A stretch of 8,523 nucleotides of DNA from Bacteroidota bacterium (GTDB lineage Bacteria; Bacteroidota; Bacteroidia; Flavobacteriales; Flavobacteriaceae): contig CANKLD010000053.1 of the NCBI GenBank assembly GCA_947483095.1, positions 1 through 8,523 of the forward strand, in the 5' to 3' direction. Every line of letters starts with the position of its first letter. Position 1 is the first letter of the stretch. The position numbers and the translations under genes were made by a program. Below the pieces are notes generated by a model that had not been told where the DNA came from, searched no databases, and saw only the letters and a list, made by a program, of their open reading frames with translations. Shown here piece after piece: positions 1 through 5,073 of this stretch.

Positions 1-156
1 ATTTATCTGAATTTCATTTTTGCTTTTACTTAATAATATGGGCAGTTTTTGATTCAAAAAATAAGCCAATCGATAATCTTCTAACGAAGTGTGAATTGCA
101 ATGAGTTCATAATCAACTTCATCAAATTCATCGATATGTAATTTATGAATAGCCAT
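1..156 (-). CDS. IPExxxVDY-family protein, 5' part only (52 codons)
   Basis: This is an open frame on the minus strand that starts at ATG 156-154 and runs off the left edge, so only 52 N-terminal residues are visible. It begins MAIHKLHIDEFDEVDYELIA and continues with HTSLEDYRLAYFLNQKLP. I recognise this as the start of the small Bacteroidota family annotated as IPExxxVDY, a name taken from a motif that would lie outside the window. No biochemical function is established for the family as far as I know. The visible part is acidic then amphipathic, with no signal peptide or membrane segment, so the protein is probably cytoplasmic. It lies 115 bp downstream of rnc in the same direction. A possible weak -7 box (TATATTTA on the minus strand, 183-176) lies just upstream of the start. 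The identification rests on remembered family similarity. Confidence 0.75.
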   Translation of the reverse strand, partial: MAIHKLHIDEFDEVDYELIAIHTSLEDYRLAYFLNQKLPILLSKSKNEIQIN

Positions 157-271
157 ATTCGTTTAAATTATGATGTAAATATACTATTTCTAAGCAATTA
201 AAAAGTTACTAAATGGATATGTTTCCTTTATTTTACTAACGAAATCGTTGTAGATTTGATAAAATTAGGTA

Positions 272-1012
272 TTATTTTTTATCGATTTTATCTTGAAATG
301 CAAAATATGCCCTTTGACACGCTTTTTCTTCTGCTTTCTTTTTTGAAGCAGCTCTTGCTTTTGCAATCACTTTATTATCAATGCTGAATTTAACTCCAAA
401 AAGGCGTTCTCCACTTGAATCGTTGTCTTCAAAAGTGTCAAAATGAAACGTTTTTTTCTCTTTTTGACACCATTCTATAAGTAAGCTTTTATAACTGATA
501 ATTTTCCCTTCTAATTTTGAAATATCAACGTAAGGAAGTATCACTCGTTTTTCTATGAATTTTTCACAGTAGGAATACCCCTGATCTAAATATATTGCAC
601 CAACTAATGCTTCAAAAAGATTCCCGTGAATGTTTTCACCAAAATGTTGAGCCGGCACTTTACTGTCTAAAAATTGCAATAAATTTAAATCCCTACCCAA
701 TTCATTTAAATGCTCGCGACTCACGATTTTCGATCTCATTTTTGTCAAATACCCTTCATCGCCAGACGGAGAAATATTGTATAAAAAAGCAGCAATTATT
801 GAGCTTAACATGGAATCGCCAAGAAATTCAAGTCGTTCATAATTGATTGGGTTTCCATCAACATCGGTTTTGCTTGAAGAACGATGAATGAATGCTTTCT
901 TGTAAAAGTCTAATTTTATCGGAGTGAAACCTATAATATTTTGAATAGTATCAAAAAAAATCCCGTCTTCTTTAGATCGGGATTTTTGAAATATTTTCTT
1001 GATAATATTCAT
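272..1012 (-). CDS. rnc: Ribonuclease III
   Basis: Double-strand-specific endoribonuclease, 246 aa, which in bacteria processes rRNA precursors and structured mRNAs in the cytoplasm. The catalytic domain spans about residues 20-160 and carries the family signature ERLEFLGDS at 59-67, giving Glu59, Glu62 and Asp66 (E. coli Glu38, Glu41, Asp45). The second metal-binding segment is GNLFEALVGAIYLD at 130-143: Glu134 matches the essential E. coli Glu117, but Asn131 stands where E. coli has Asp114. A double-stranded RNA-binding domain follows from about 172 to 240, ending in the Ala/Lys-rich helix ARAASKKKAEEKA. The length is slightly above the E. coli enzyme (226 aa) because of an N-terminal extension. 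The start ATG lies 9 bp after the fabF stop, so the two are probably co-transcribed. No other candidate product is reasonable. Confidence 0.97.
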   Translation of the reverse strand: MNIIKKIFQKSRSKEDGIFFDTIQNIIGFTPIKLDFYKKAFIHRSSSKTDVDGNPINYERLEFLGDSMLSSIIAAFLYNISPSGDEGYLTKMRSKIVSREHLNELGRDLNLLQFLDSKVPAQHFGENIHGNLFEALVGAIYLDQGYSYCEKFIEKRVILPYVDISKLEGKIISYKSLLIEWCQKEKKTFHFDTFEDNDSSGERLFGVKFSIDNKVIAKARAASKKKAEEKACQRAYFAFQDKIDKK

Positions 1013-1021
1013 CGAAGTGAA

Positions 1022-2275
1022 TTAAATTTCCAATTTTTTTACCAACACACATGCATTGTGACCGCCAAAACCAAAGGTATTACTCATCAATACTTTTACG
1101 TCTCTTTTTTGAGCCTTATTGAAGGTAAAATTTAATTTGGAATCAATTCCTTCATCATCTGTAAAATGATTAATTGTAGGAGGAACAATTCCGTATTTAA
1201 TAGAAAGGATAGATGAAATAGTTTCAACTGCGCCAGCTGCTCCTAATAAATGTCCTGTCATTGATTTTGTTGAATTCAAATTCATAGTATAGGCATGATC
1301 GCCAAAAACATGAAGAATTGCCTTACTTTCAGCAATATCTCCTAGTGGAGTTGAAGTTCCGTGCATGTTTACACCATCCACATCCGTAGTTTTTAAACCG
1401 GCGTCTCTCAAGCAGTTAATCATTACATTTTTAGCTCCTAATCCTTCTGGATGAGGTGCTGTAATATGATGCGCATCAGCTGACATTCCACCACCGCCTA
1501 TTTCACAATATATGTTAGCCCCACGCGCAATTGCATGTTCGTATTCTTCCAAAATCAATGCCCCAGCACCTTCACCTAAAATAAATCCATCACGATCTTT
1601 GTCCATAGGACGAGAAGCCGTTTTTGGATCATCATTTCTAGTTGATAAAGCGTGCATTGCGTTGAAACCACCTATTCCAGCTATACTTACTGCGGCTTCA
1701 GAACCACCAGTAATCATTGCATCGGCATGACCTAATCGTATATAATTGAAAGCGTCGATAATTGCATTGGTAGAAGAAGCACATGCAGAAACGGTTGCGA
1801 AATTTGGTCCTCTGAAACCATATTTTATAGAAATATGACCACAAGCAATATCCGAAATCATTTTAGGAATAAAAAACGGGTTGAATCTAGGAGTTCCATC
1901 GCCTTTGGCAAATTCTAACATTTCGATTTGAAAAGTTTCTAATCCTCCTATTCCCGAACCCCAAATTACACCAATTCTATCTTTATCTAAAGTAGTTAAA
2001 TCAAAGTTGGCATCTTGAACTGCTTCATCAGCAGCAACTACAGCATATTGAGTATAACGGTCCATTTTACGAGCTTCTTTTCTATCGATAAAATCTTCAA
2101 CATTAAAGTTTTTCAGCTCGCAAGCAAATTGAGTTTTGAATTTTGAAGCGTCAAAATAGGTTATTGGCGCCGCACCACTAACTCCATTAATTAGGCCATT
2201 CCAATATTCTTCAACTGTATTTCCAATAGGAGTAAGCGCTCCTAAACCTGTTACTACAACTCGCCTTAATTCCAT
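1022..2275 (-). CDS. fabF: Beta-ketoacyl-ACP synthase II (KAS II)
   Basis: Condensing enzyme of type II fatty-acid synthesis, 417 aa. It elongates acyl-ACP with malonyl-ACP by decarboxylative Claisen condensation in the cytosol. The thiolase-fold active site is complete: nucleophile Cys165 in VSACASSTN, His305 in NMHGTSTPLGD, Lys337 in NSTKSMTGH and His342. These equal E. coli FabF Cys163, His303, Lys335 and His340 with a constant offset of two. The C-terminal gate motif NTFGFGGHN is present near residue 400. The length matches the family (about 412-417 aa). It lies downstream of its substrate carrier acpP, but the 171-bp gap holds a terminator and a -7 box, so it can be transcribed separately. 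rnc follows 9 bp after the stop. FabF rather than FabB is inferred from length and from the acpP neighbour. Confidence 0.97.
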   Translation of the reverse strand: MELRRVVVTGLGALTPIGNTVEEYWNGLINGVSGAAPITYFDASKFKTQFACELKNFNVEDFIDRKEARKMDRYTQYAVVAADEAVQDANFDLTTLDKDRIGVIWGSGIGGLETFQIEMLEFAKGDGTPRFNPFFIPKMISDIACGHISIKYGFRGPNFATVSACASSTNAIIDAFNYIRLGHADAMITGGSEAAVSIAGIGGFNAMHALSTRNDDPKTASRPMDKDRDGFILGEGAGALILEEYEHAIARGANIYCEIGGGGMSADAHHITAPHPEGLGAKNVMINCLRDAGLKTTDVDGVNMHGTSTPLGDIAESKAILHVFGDHAYTMNLNSTKSMTGHLLGAAGAVETISSILSIKYGIVPPTINHFTDDEGIDSKLNFTFNKAQKRDVKVLMSNTFGFGGHNACVLVKKLEI

Positions 2276-2341
2276 AGTTTAATTATAGTTATGAATTAAA
2301 AAATACCTATGCATTCTTCTATGTATAAATCATAAAAAAGA

Positions 2342-2349
2342 CAAAGGTA
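2342..2349 (-). promoter_or_regulatory. Putative -7 box of a fabF promoter
   Basis: The minus strand reads TACCTTTG here, an exact match to the Bacteroidota -7 consensus TAnnTTTG. It lies 66 bp upstream of the fabF ATG and downstream of the acpP terminator. The nearest TTTG on the same strand is at 2379-2376, leaving a 26-bp spacer, longer than the usual 19-21, so the -33 element is weak or different. If used, the leader would be about 60 nt. Confidence 0.5.
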
Positions 2350-2400
2350 TTACAATAATTTTATTTGGGATTGAACAAACAATCTGAATTTTATAATTTA

Positions 2401-2440
2401 AAAAAACAAAAACACCCGAAATGGATTAGATTACGGGTGT
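2401..2440 (-). terminator. Intrinsic terminator of acpP
   Basis: A 7-bp perfect stem (ACACCCG at 2412-2418 pairing with CGGGTGT at 2434-2440) encloses a 15-nt loop. Read on the minus strand it is followed by a T-rich run (complement of the A-rich 2401-2411). It starts 6 bp after the acpP stop. The plus-strand side is also T-rich, but no plus-strand gene ends here. Confidence 0.85.
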
Positions 2441-2446
2441 ATTTTT

Positions 2447-2683
2447 TTATTTTTTAGCTTCTTCAATATAAGAAATAGCTTGACCTACAGTAGCAATGTT
2501 TTCTGCTTGATCGTCTGGGATTTGAATATCGAATTCTTTTTCAAATTCCATAATTAGCTCAACTGTATCTAAAGAATCTGCTCCTAAATCATTAGTGAAG
2601 CTAGCTTCTGTTACAACTTCGTTTTCGTCAACGCCTAATTTGTCTACGATAATCGCTTTTACTCTTGATGCAATGTCTGACAT
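2447..2683 (-). CDS. acpP: Acyl carrier protein
   Basis: Small acidic carrier protein of 78 aa that holds growing fatty-acyl chains on a 4'-phosphopantetheine arm. The attachment serine is Ser37 in the invariant motif [16 protein letters not shown], equivalent to E. coli Ser36 counted without Met. The rest matches the usual four-helix ACP: helix I near residues 3-15, the acidic recognition helix II directly after Ser37, and [19 protein letters not shown] at the C-terminus. Length is the family standard. It is the first gene of the acpP-fabF-rnc cluster and is divergent from purN. A terminator directly after the stop suggests a mostly monocistronic and probably abundant transcript, with read-through or a separate promoter feeding fabF. 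No Shine-Dalgarno is seen; the upstream sequence is A/T-rich as usual for Flavobacteria. Confidence 0.98.
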   Translation of the reverse strand: MSDIASRVKAIIVDKLGVDENEVVTEASFTNDLGADSLDTVELIMEFEKEFDIQIPDDQAENIATVGQAISYIEEAKK

Positions 2684-2711
2684 AATCTATAGTTTTAAAT
2701 TTAATTGATGG

Positions 2712-2719
2712 CAAAAATA
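2712..2719 (-). promoter_or_regulatory. Putative -7 box of the acpP promoter
   Basis: The minus strand reads TATTTTTG, an exact TAnnTTTG match, 28 bp upstream of the acpP ATG. No clear TTG or TTTG lies 17-23 bp further upstream, so the -33 element is not convincing. The match sits in A/T-rich sequence where chance hits are likely. The same octamer occurs upstream of sodA. Confidence 0.45.
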
Positions 2720-2854
2720 AAAAACTTTATTTTAATTCCACGCATTAGTTAATTAATATGGGGCGAAATTAAAAAAATATTTTAATAAAGACGCTAATTT
2801 TCTATTATTTATCATTTTTTATTCTTTTTTTTGTGTCAAATTAAATAGTACAAC

Positions 2855-3439
2855 ATGAAAAAAATAGTGATTTTTGCTTCTGGTTCGGGTACAAATGCCC
2901 AAAACATTGTACTTCACTTTAATAACTCTTCAAAATCAAATCAATTTCATATTTTTTCGAATAATACCAATGCAAAAGTTCTAGAAAAAGCTCAAAAATT
3001 ATCTGTTTCAACACAAATTATCTCCAAAGACGACTTGTATTCTGATATTTTACTTAATTATCTAAATGAAATTCAACCCGATTTAATTGTTTTAGCAGGG
3101 TTTTTATTAAAATTTCCAACCAATTGCATTGAAGCTTTTCCTAATAAAATTATAAATATTCATCCCGCACTTTTGCCAAAATATGGAGGCAAAGGAATGT
3201 ATGGAATGCATGTTCACCGCGCTGTAGTTGAAAACAAAGATGCTGAAACAGGTATTACAATTCATTATGTAAATGAAAATTACGATGAAGGTAACATCAT
3301 TTTTCAAAAAAGCGTCTCCCTAACTGGAACGGAATCTCCCGAAGACGTTGCTGATAAAATTCACGAACTCGAACTAACTCATTTCCCATTGATTATAGAA
3401 AAACTAATAAACCAAGACCTAACACCCAACACCATTTAA
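2855..3439 (+). CDS. purN: Phosphoribosylglycinamide formyltransferase (GAR transformylase)
   Basis: Folate-dependent enzyme of de novo purine synthesis, 194 aa. It transfers a formyl group from 10-formyl-tetrahydrofolate to glycinamide ribonucleotide. The N-terminal substrate-phosphate loop is ASGSGTNAQNIV at residues 8-19. The catalytic triad is present: Asn101 and His103 in INIHPALLPKYGGKGMYG and Asp144 in NYDEGNIIFQ (E. coli Asn106, His108, Asp144). The protein is a little shorter than E. coli PurN (212 aa) but ends naturally. It is divergent from acpP across 171 bp and its stop lies 2 bp before the rnhA ATG, so purN and rnhA probably share a transcript. No purine-riboswitch core is visible upstream. 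PurN acts two steps after the amidotransferase reaction, and a PurF-like gene sits three genes downstream. Confidence 0.96.
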   Translation: MKKIVIFASGSGTNAQNIVLHFNNSSKSNQFHIFSNNTNAKVLEKAQKLSVSTQIISKDDLYSDILLNYLNEIQPDLIVLAGFLLKFPTNCIEAFPNKIINIHPALLPKYGGKGMYGMHVHRAVVENKDAETGITIHYVNENYDEGNIIFQKSVSLTGTESPEDVADKIHELELTHFPLIIEKLINQDLTPNTI

Positions 3440-3441
3440 TA

Positions 3442-3921
3442 ATGGATCACGAAGTACATATCTATACCGATGGTGCCGCAAAAGGCAATCCAGGCCCAGG
3501 AGGTTATGGAATAGTTATGGAATTGGTCGGGAAACCCTACCATAAGGAATTTTTTGAAGGGTTTAGACATACCACTAATAATAGAATGGAATTGTTGGCG
3601 GTGATTGTAGGATTAGAAAAATTAAAAACCGAAAACACGAAAGTCTTAGTGGTTTCAGATTCTAAATATGTGGTTGATTCTGTTATAAAAAAATGGGTTT
3701 TTGGTTGGGAAAAAAAAGGATACGTGGGTAAGAAAAATCCGGATTTGTGGAAACGATTCCTAATTGTATTTCGAAAACACCAAGTTGACTTCAAATGGAT
3801 TAAAGGACACAATAATCACCCTCAAAATGAACTTTGCGACGAATTAGCTGTTATGGCATCGATGCAAAAAACACTTTCTGTGGATGCTTTTTACGAAAAA
3901 GAAGACGCCAAACTTTTCTAA
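3442..3921 (+). CDS. rnhA: Ribonuclease HI
   Basis: Endonuclease of 159 aa that cuts the RNA strand of RNA-DNA hybrids (R-loops, primer remnants). The DEDD catalytic set is complete: Asp10 in IYTDGAAKGNPGPGGYG, Glu50 in TTNNRMELLAV, Asp73 in VVSDSKYVVDS and Asp133 in NELCDELAV. His123 in WIKGHNNHPQNE matches the E. coli product-release His124. The Trp/Lys-rich segment KKWVFGWEKKGY (83-94) corresponds to the basic protrusion of E. coli-type enzymes. Length equals the family norm (about 155 aa). The start overlaps nothing and is only 2 bp past purN, which indicates translational coupling or at least co-transcription. No terminator is seen after the stop; the next promoter lies within the following 92 bp. 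Confidence 0.97.
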   Translation: MDHEVHIYTDGAAKGNPGPGGYGIVMELVGKPYHKEFFEGFRHTTNNRMELLAVIVGLEKLKTENTKVLVVSDSKYVVDSVIKKWVFGWEKKGYVGKKNPDLWKRFLIVFRKHQVDFKWIKGHNNHPQNELCDELAVMASMQKTLSVDAFYEKEDAKLF

Positions 3922-3938
3922 ATATTGTCAGAATCTCC

Positions 3939-3954
3939 CTTTGCAACTCTGCAA
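3939..3954 (+). repeat. Tandem octamer pair / inverted repeat inside the pfkB promoter
   Basis: Two imperfect 8-bp units, CTTTGCAA and CTCTGCAA, lie side by side and create the inverted repeat TTGCA-N4-TGCAA (3941-3945 and 3950-3954). The first copy contributes the -33 TTTG and the pair occupies the spacer before the -7 box. It could be an operator or a remnant of a short tandem repeat. Confidence 0.5.
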
Positions 3955-3971
3955 CAAAAAACTTATCTTTG
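3940..3971 (+). promoter_or_regulatory. Bacteroidota-type promoter for the PfkB kinase gene
   Basis: TTTG at 3940-3943 and TATCTTTG at 3964-3971 are separated by 20 bp. This fits the Bacteroidota sigma factor consensus (TTTG about 20 bp before TAnnTTTG) at both boxes and in spacing. Transcription would start near 3978, leaving a leader of about 36 nt before the ATG at 4014. Confidence 0.75.
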
Positions 3972-3981
3972 CCCCTTAATT

Positions 3982-4007
3982 AGAGATTGCTTCATATCTC
4001 GCAATGA
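3982..4007 (+). repeat. Short dispersed-repeat-like hairpin in the pfkB leader
   Basis: The stretch contains GAGATTGCTTC, ATCTC and GCAATGA in order. Two mutually exclusive stems are possible: GAGAT (3983-3987) with ATCTC (3996-4000), or ATTGC (3986-3990) with GCAAT (4001-4005). It resembles a dispersed sequence I recall from many bacterial genomes, of the form GATTGCTTCGT followed by CTCGCAATGAC. It ends 6 bp before the start codon, so it would lie entirely in the mRNA leader. Confidence 0.55.
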
Positions 4008-4013
4008 TAAAAC

Positions 4014-4940
4014 ATGAATAAATTATTGATTGTTGGAACGATTGCTTTCGACGCTATTGAAACCCCATTTGGGAAAACAGATAAAATTTTAGGTGGCGCT
4101 GGAACGTATATTGGGCTTTCTGCTTCCCATTTTAAACTTCAATCCGCTATAGTTTCTGTTGTTGGTGACGATTTTCCACAAGAATATTTAGATTTATTAA
4201 CCGATAGAAATATAGACATTTCAGGACTTGAAATCGTAAAAGGCGGAAAAACATTCTTCTGGAGTGGCCTTTATCACAACGATTTGAATTCAAGAGATAC
4301 ACTAGATACACAATTAAATGTATTGGCAGATTTCCAACCAAAAGTCCCTCAAAATTTTAAAAATGCTGACGTGGTGATGTTAGGAAATTTACATCCATTG
4401 GTTCAAAGCAGTGTCTTAGATCAAATGGAAGTAAAACCTAAATTAGTAGTTTTAGACACGATGAATTTCTGGATGGATTGTGCCTTGGAAGAATTATTAA
4501 GCGTGATCAAAAGAGTGGATGTAATTACCATTAACGATGAAGAAGCACGTCAATTGTCAGGGGAATATTCATTAGTGAAAGCGGCGGCTAAAATCCACAC
4601 GATGGGTCCAAAATATGTAGTTATTAAAAAAGGCGAACACGGAGCACTTTTGTTTCACAATAAAGAAGTTTTCTTTGCACCGGCATTGCCATTAGAAGAA
4701 GTTTTTGATCCAACTGGAGCAGGAGATACATTTGCAGGGGGATTTGCAGGATTTATTACACAAAGTGAAAATGTGACTTTTGAAAATATGAAAACCGCGA
4801 TTATCTATGGATCAAATTTAGCTTCTTTTTGTGTTGAAAAATTTGGAACAGAAAGAATGGTGGGGCTTAAAAGCGATGAGGTAAATGCCAGATTACAACA
4901 ATTCAAATCTTTAACACAATTTGATATAGAAATACAATAA
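4014..4940 (+). CDS. PfkB-family carbohydrate/nucleoside kinase
   Basis: ATP-dependent kinase of the ribokinase/PfkB family, 308 aa, substrate unknown. It opens with the family's N-terminal strand LLIVGTIAFDAIETPFG and the Gly-rich substrate lid GGAGTYIGLSASH near 27-39. It has the phosphate/Mg motif NDEE at 174-177 and the C-terminal signature DPTGAGDTFAGGFAGF at 232-247. In that signature Gly235-Ala-Gly237 form the anion hole and Asp238 is the catalytic base. Length is typical. Candidate substrates from the family include ribose, fructose phosphates, adenosine and other nucleosides, and the sequence alone does not decide between them. The gene has its own promoter (3940-3971) and terminator (4947-4971), so it looks monocistronic. 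Its neighbours purN and the PurF-like gene hint at a ribose- or nucleoside-related substrate, which is inference only. Confidence 0.9.
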   Translation: MNKLLIVGTIAFDAIETPFGKTDKILGGAGTYIGLSASHFKLQSAIVSVVGDDFPQEYLDLLTDRNIDISGLEIVKGGKTFFWSGLYHNDLNSRDTLDTQLNVLADFQPKVPQNFKNADVVMLGNLHPLVQSSVLDQMEVKPKLVVLDTMNFWMDCALEELLSVIKRVDVITINDEEARQLSGEYSLVKAAAKIHTMGPKYVVIKKGEHGALLFHNKEVFFAPALPLEEVFDPTGAGDTFAGGFAGFITQSENVTFENMKTAIIYGSNLASFCVEKFGTERMVGLKSDEVNARLQQFKSLTQFDIEIQ

Positions 4941-4946
4941 ATTTAT

Positions 4947-4971
4947 GCCTCGAAATTTCGGGGCTTTTTTT
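4947..4971 (+). terminator. Intrinsic terminator of the PfkB kinase gene
   Basis: GCCTCGAAATTTCGGGGC (4947-4964) folds into a 7-bp stem with one G-T pair and an AATT loop, followed by a 7-T run (4965-4971). It lies 6 bp after the stop codon. This is a textbook intrinsic terminator and separates pfkB from the PurF-like gene. Confidence 0.92.
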
Positions 4972-5027
4972 ATAAATAATTAGCTATGATTTTAATAAAT
5001 ATTTACTAACTACATACCAATATCTCT

Positions 5028-5058
5028 CCCTTTCCTTTGGAATGGGTTGGGGTTAGGA
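5028..5058 (+). repeat. Intergenic hairpin repeat, copy 1 (contains TTGGGGTTAGGA)
   Basis: CCCTTTCC and GGAATGGG (5028-5035 and 5039-5046) form an 8-position stem with one T-T mismatch and a TTT loop, followed directly by TTGGGGTTAGGA (5047-5058). A related CCCC-TT-GGGG hairpin with TTGGGGTTAAGGA lies at 7049-7066. I recall such G-rich/C-rich intergenic repeats as common in Flavobacterium, but copy number cannot be judged here. It ends 15 bp before the PurF-like start. Confidence 0.55.
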
Positions 5059-5073
5059 ACAACAACAATTACA

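Noticed and set aside
242..257. AAATC-N6-GATTT inverted repeat after rnc as a terminator
   Set aside because: Short A/T stem with no T-run on the minus-strand side, so not a credible terminator.
595..846. Plus-strand open frame opposite rnc
   Set aside because: It lies fully antisense to a gene with complete RNase III motifs and has no recognisable domain; a shadow frame.
941..1135. Plus-strand open frame across the fabF-rnc junction
   Set aside because: Antisense to the ends of two well-supported genes, with no family resemblance.
1512..1730. Plus-strand open frame opposite fabF
   Set aside because: Antisense to conserved FabF coding sequence; its Pro/Ala/Ser-rich translation is a by-product of the sense codons.
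2684..2854. Possible purine riboswitch or long leader before purN
   Set aside because: The 171-bp acpP/purN gap is strongly A/T-rich, and I see no three-helix riboswitch core or G/C-rich stems. No convincing plus-strand TAnnTTTG box was found either.
3107..3812. Minus-strand open frames opposite purN and rnhA
   Set aside because: Both are antisense to conserved active-site regions and show no motif or promoter of their own.
4147..4341. Minus-strand open frame opposite the PfkB gene
   Set aside because: Antisense shadow with no recognisable features.
5032..5039. TTCCTTTG as the -7 box of the PurF-like gene
   Set aside because: It mismatches the conserved A of TAnnTTTG, has no TTTG about 20 bp upstream and is part of the hairpin repeat.
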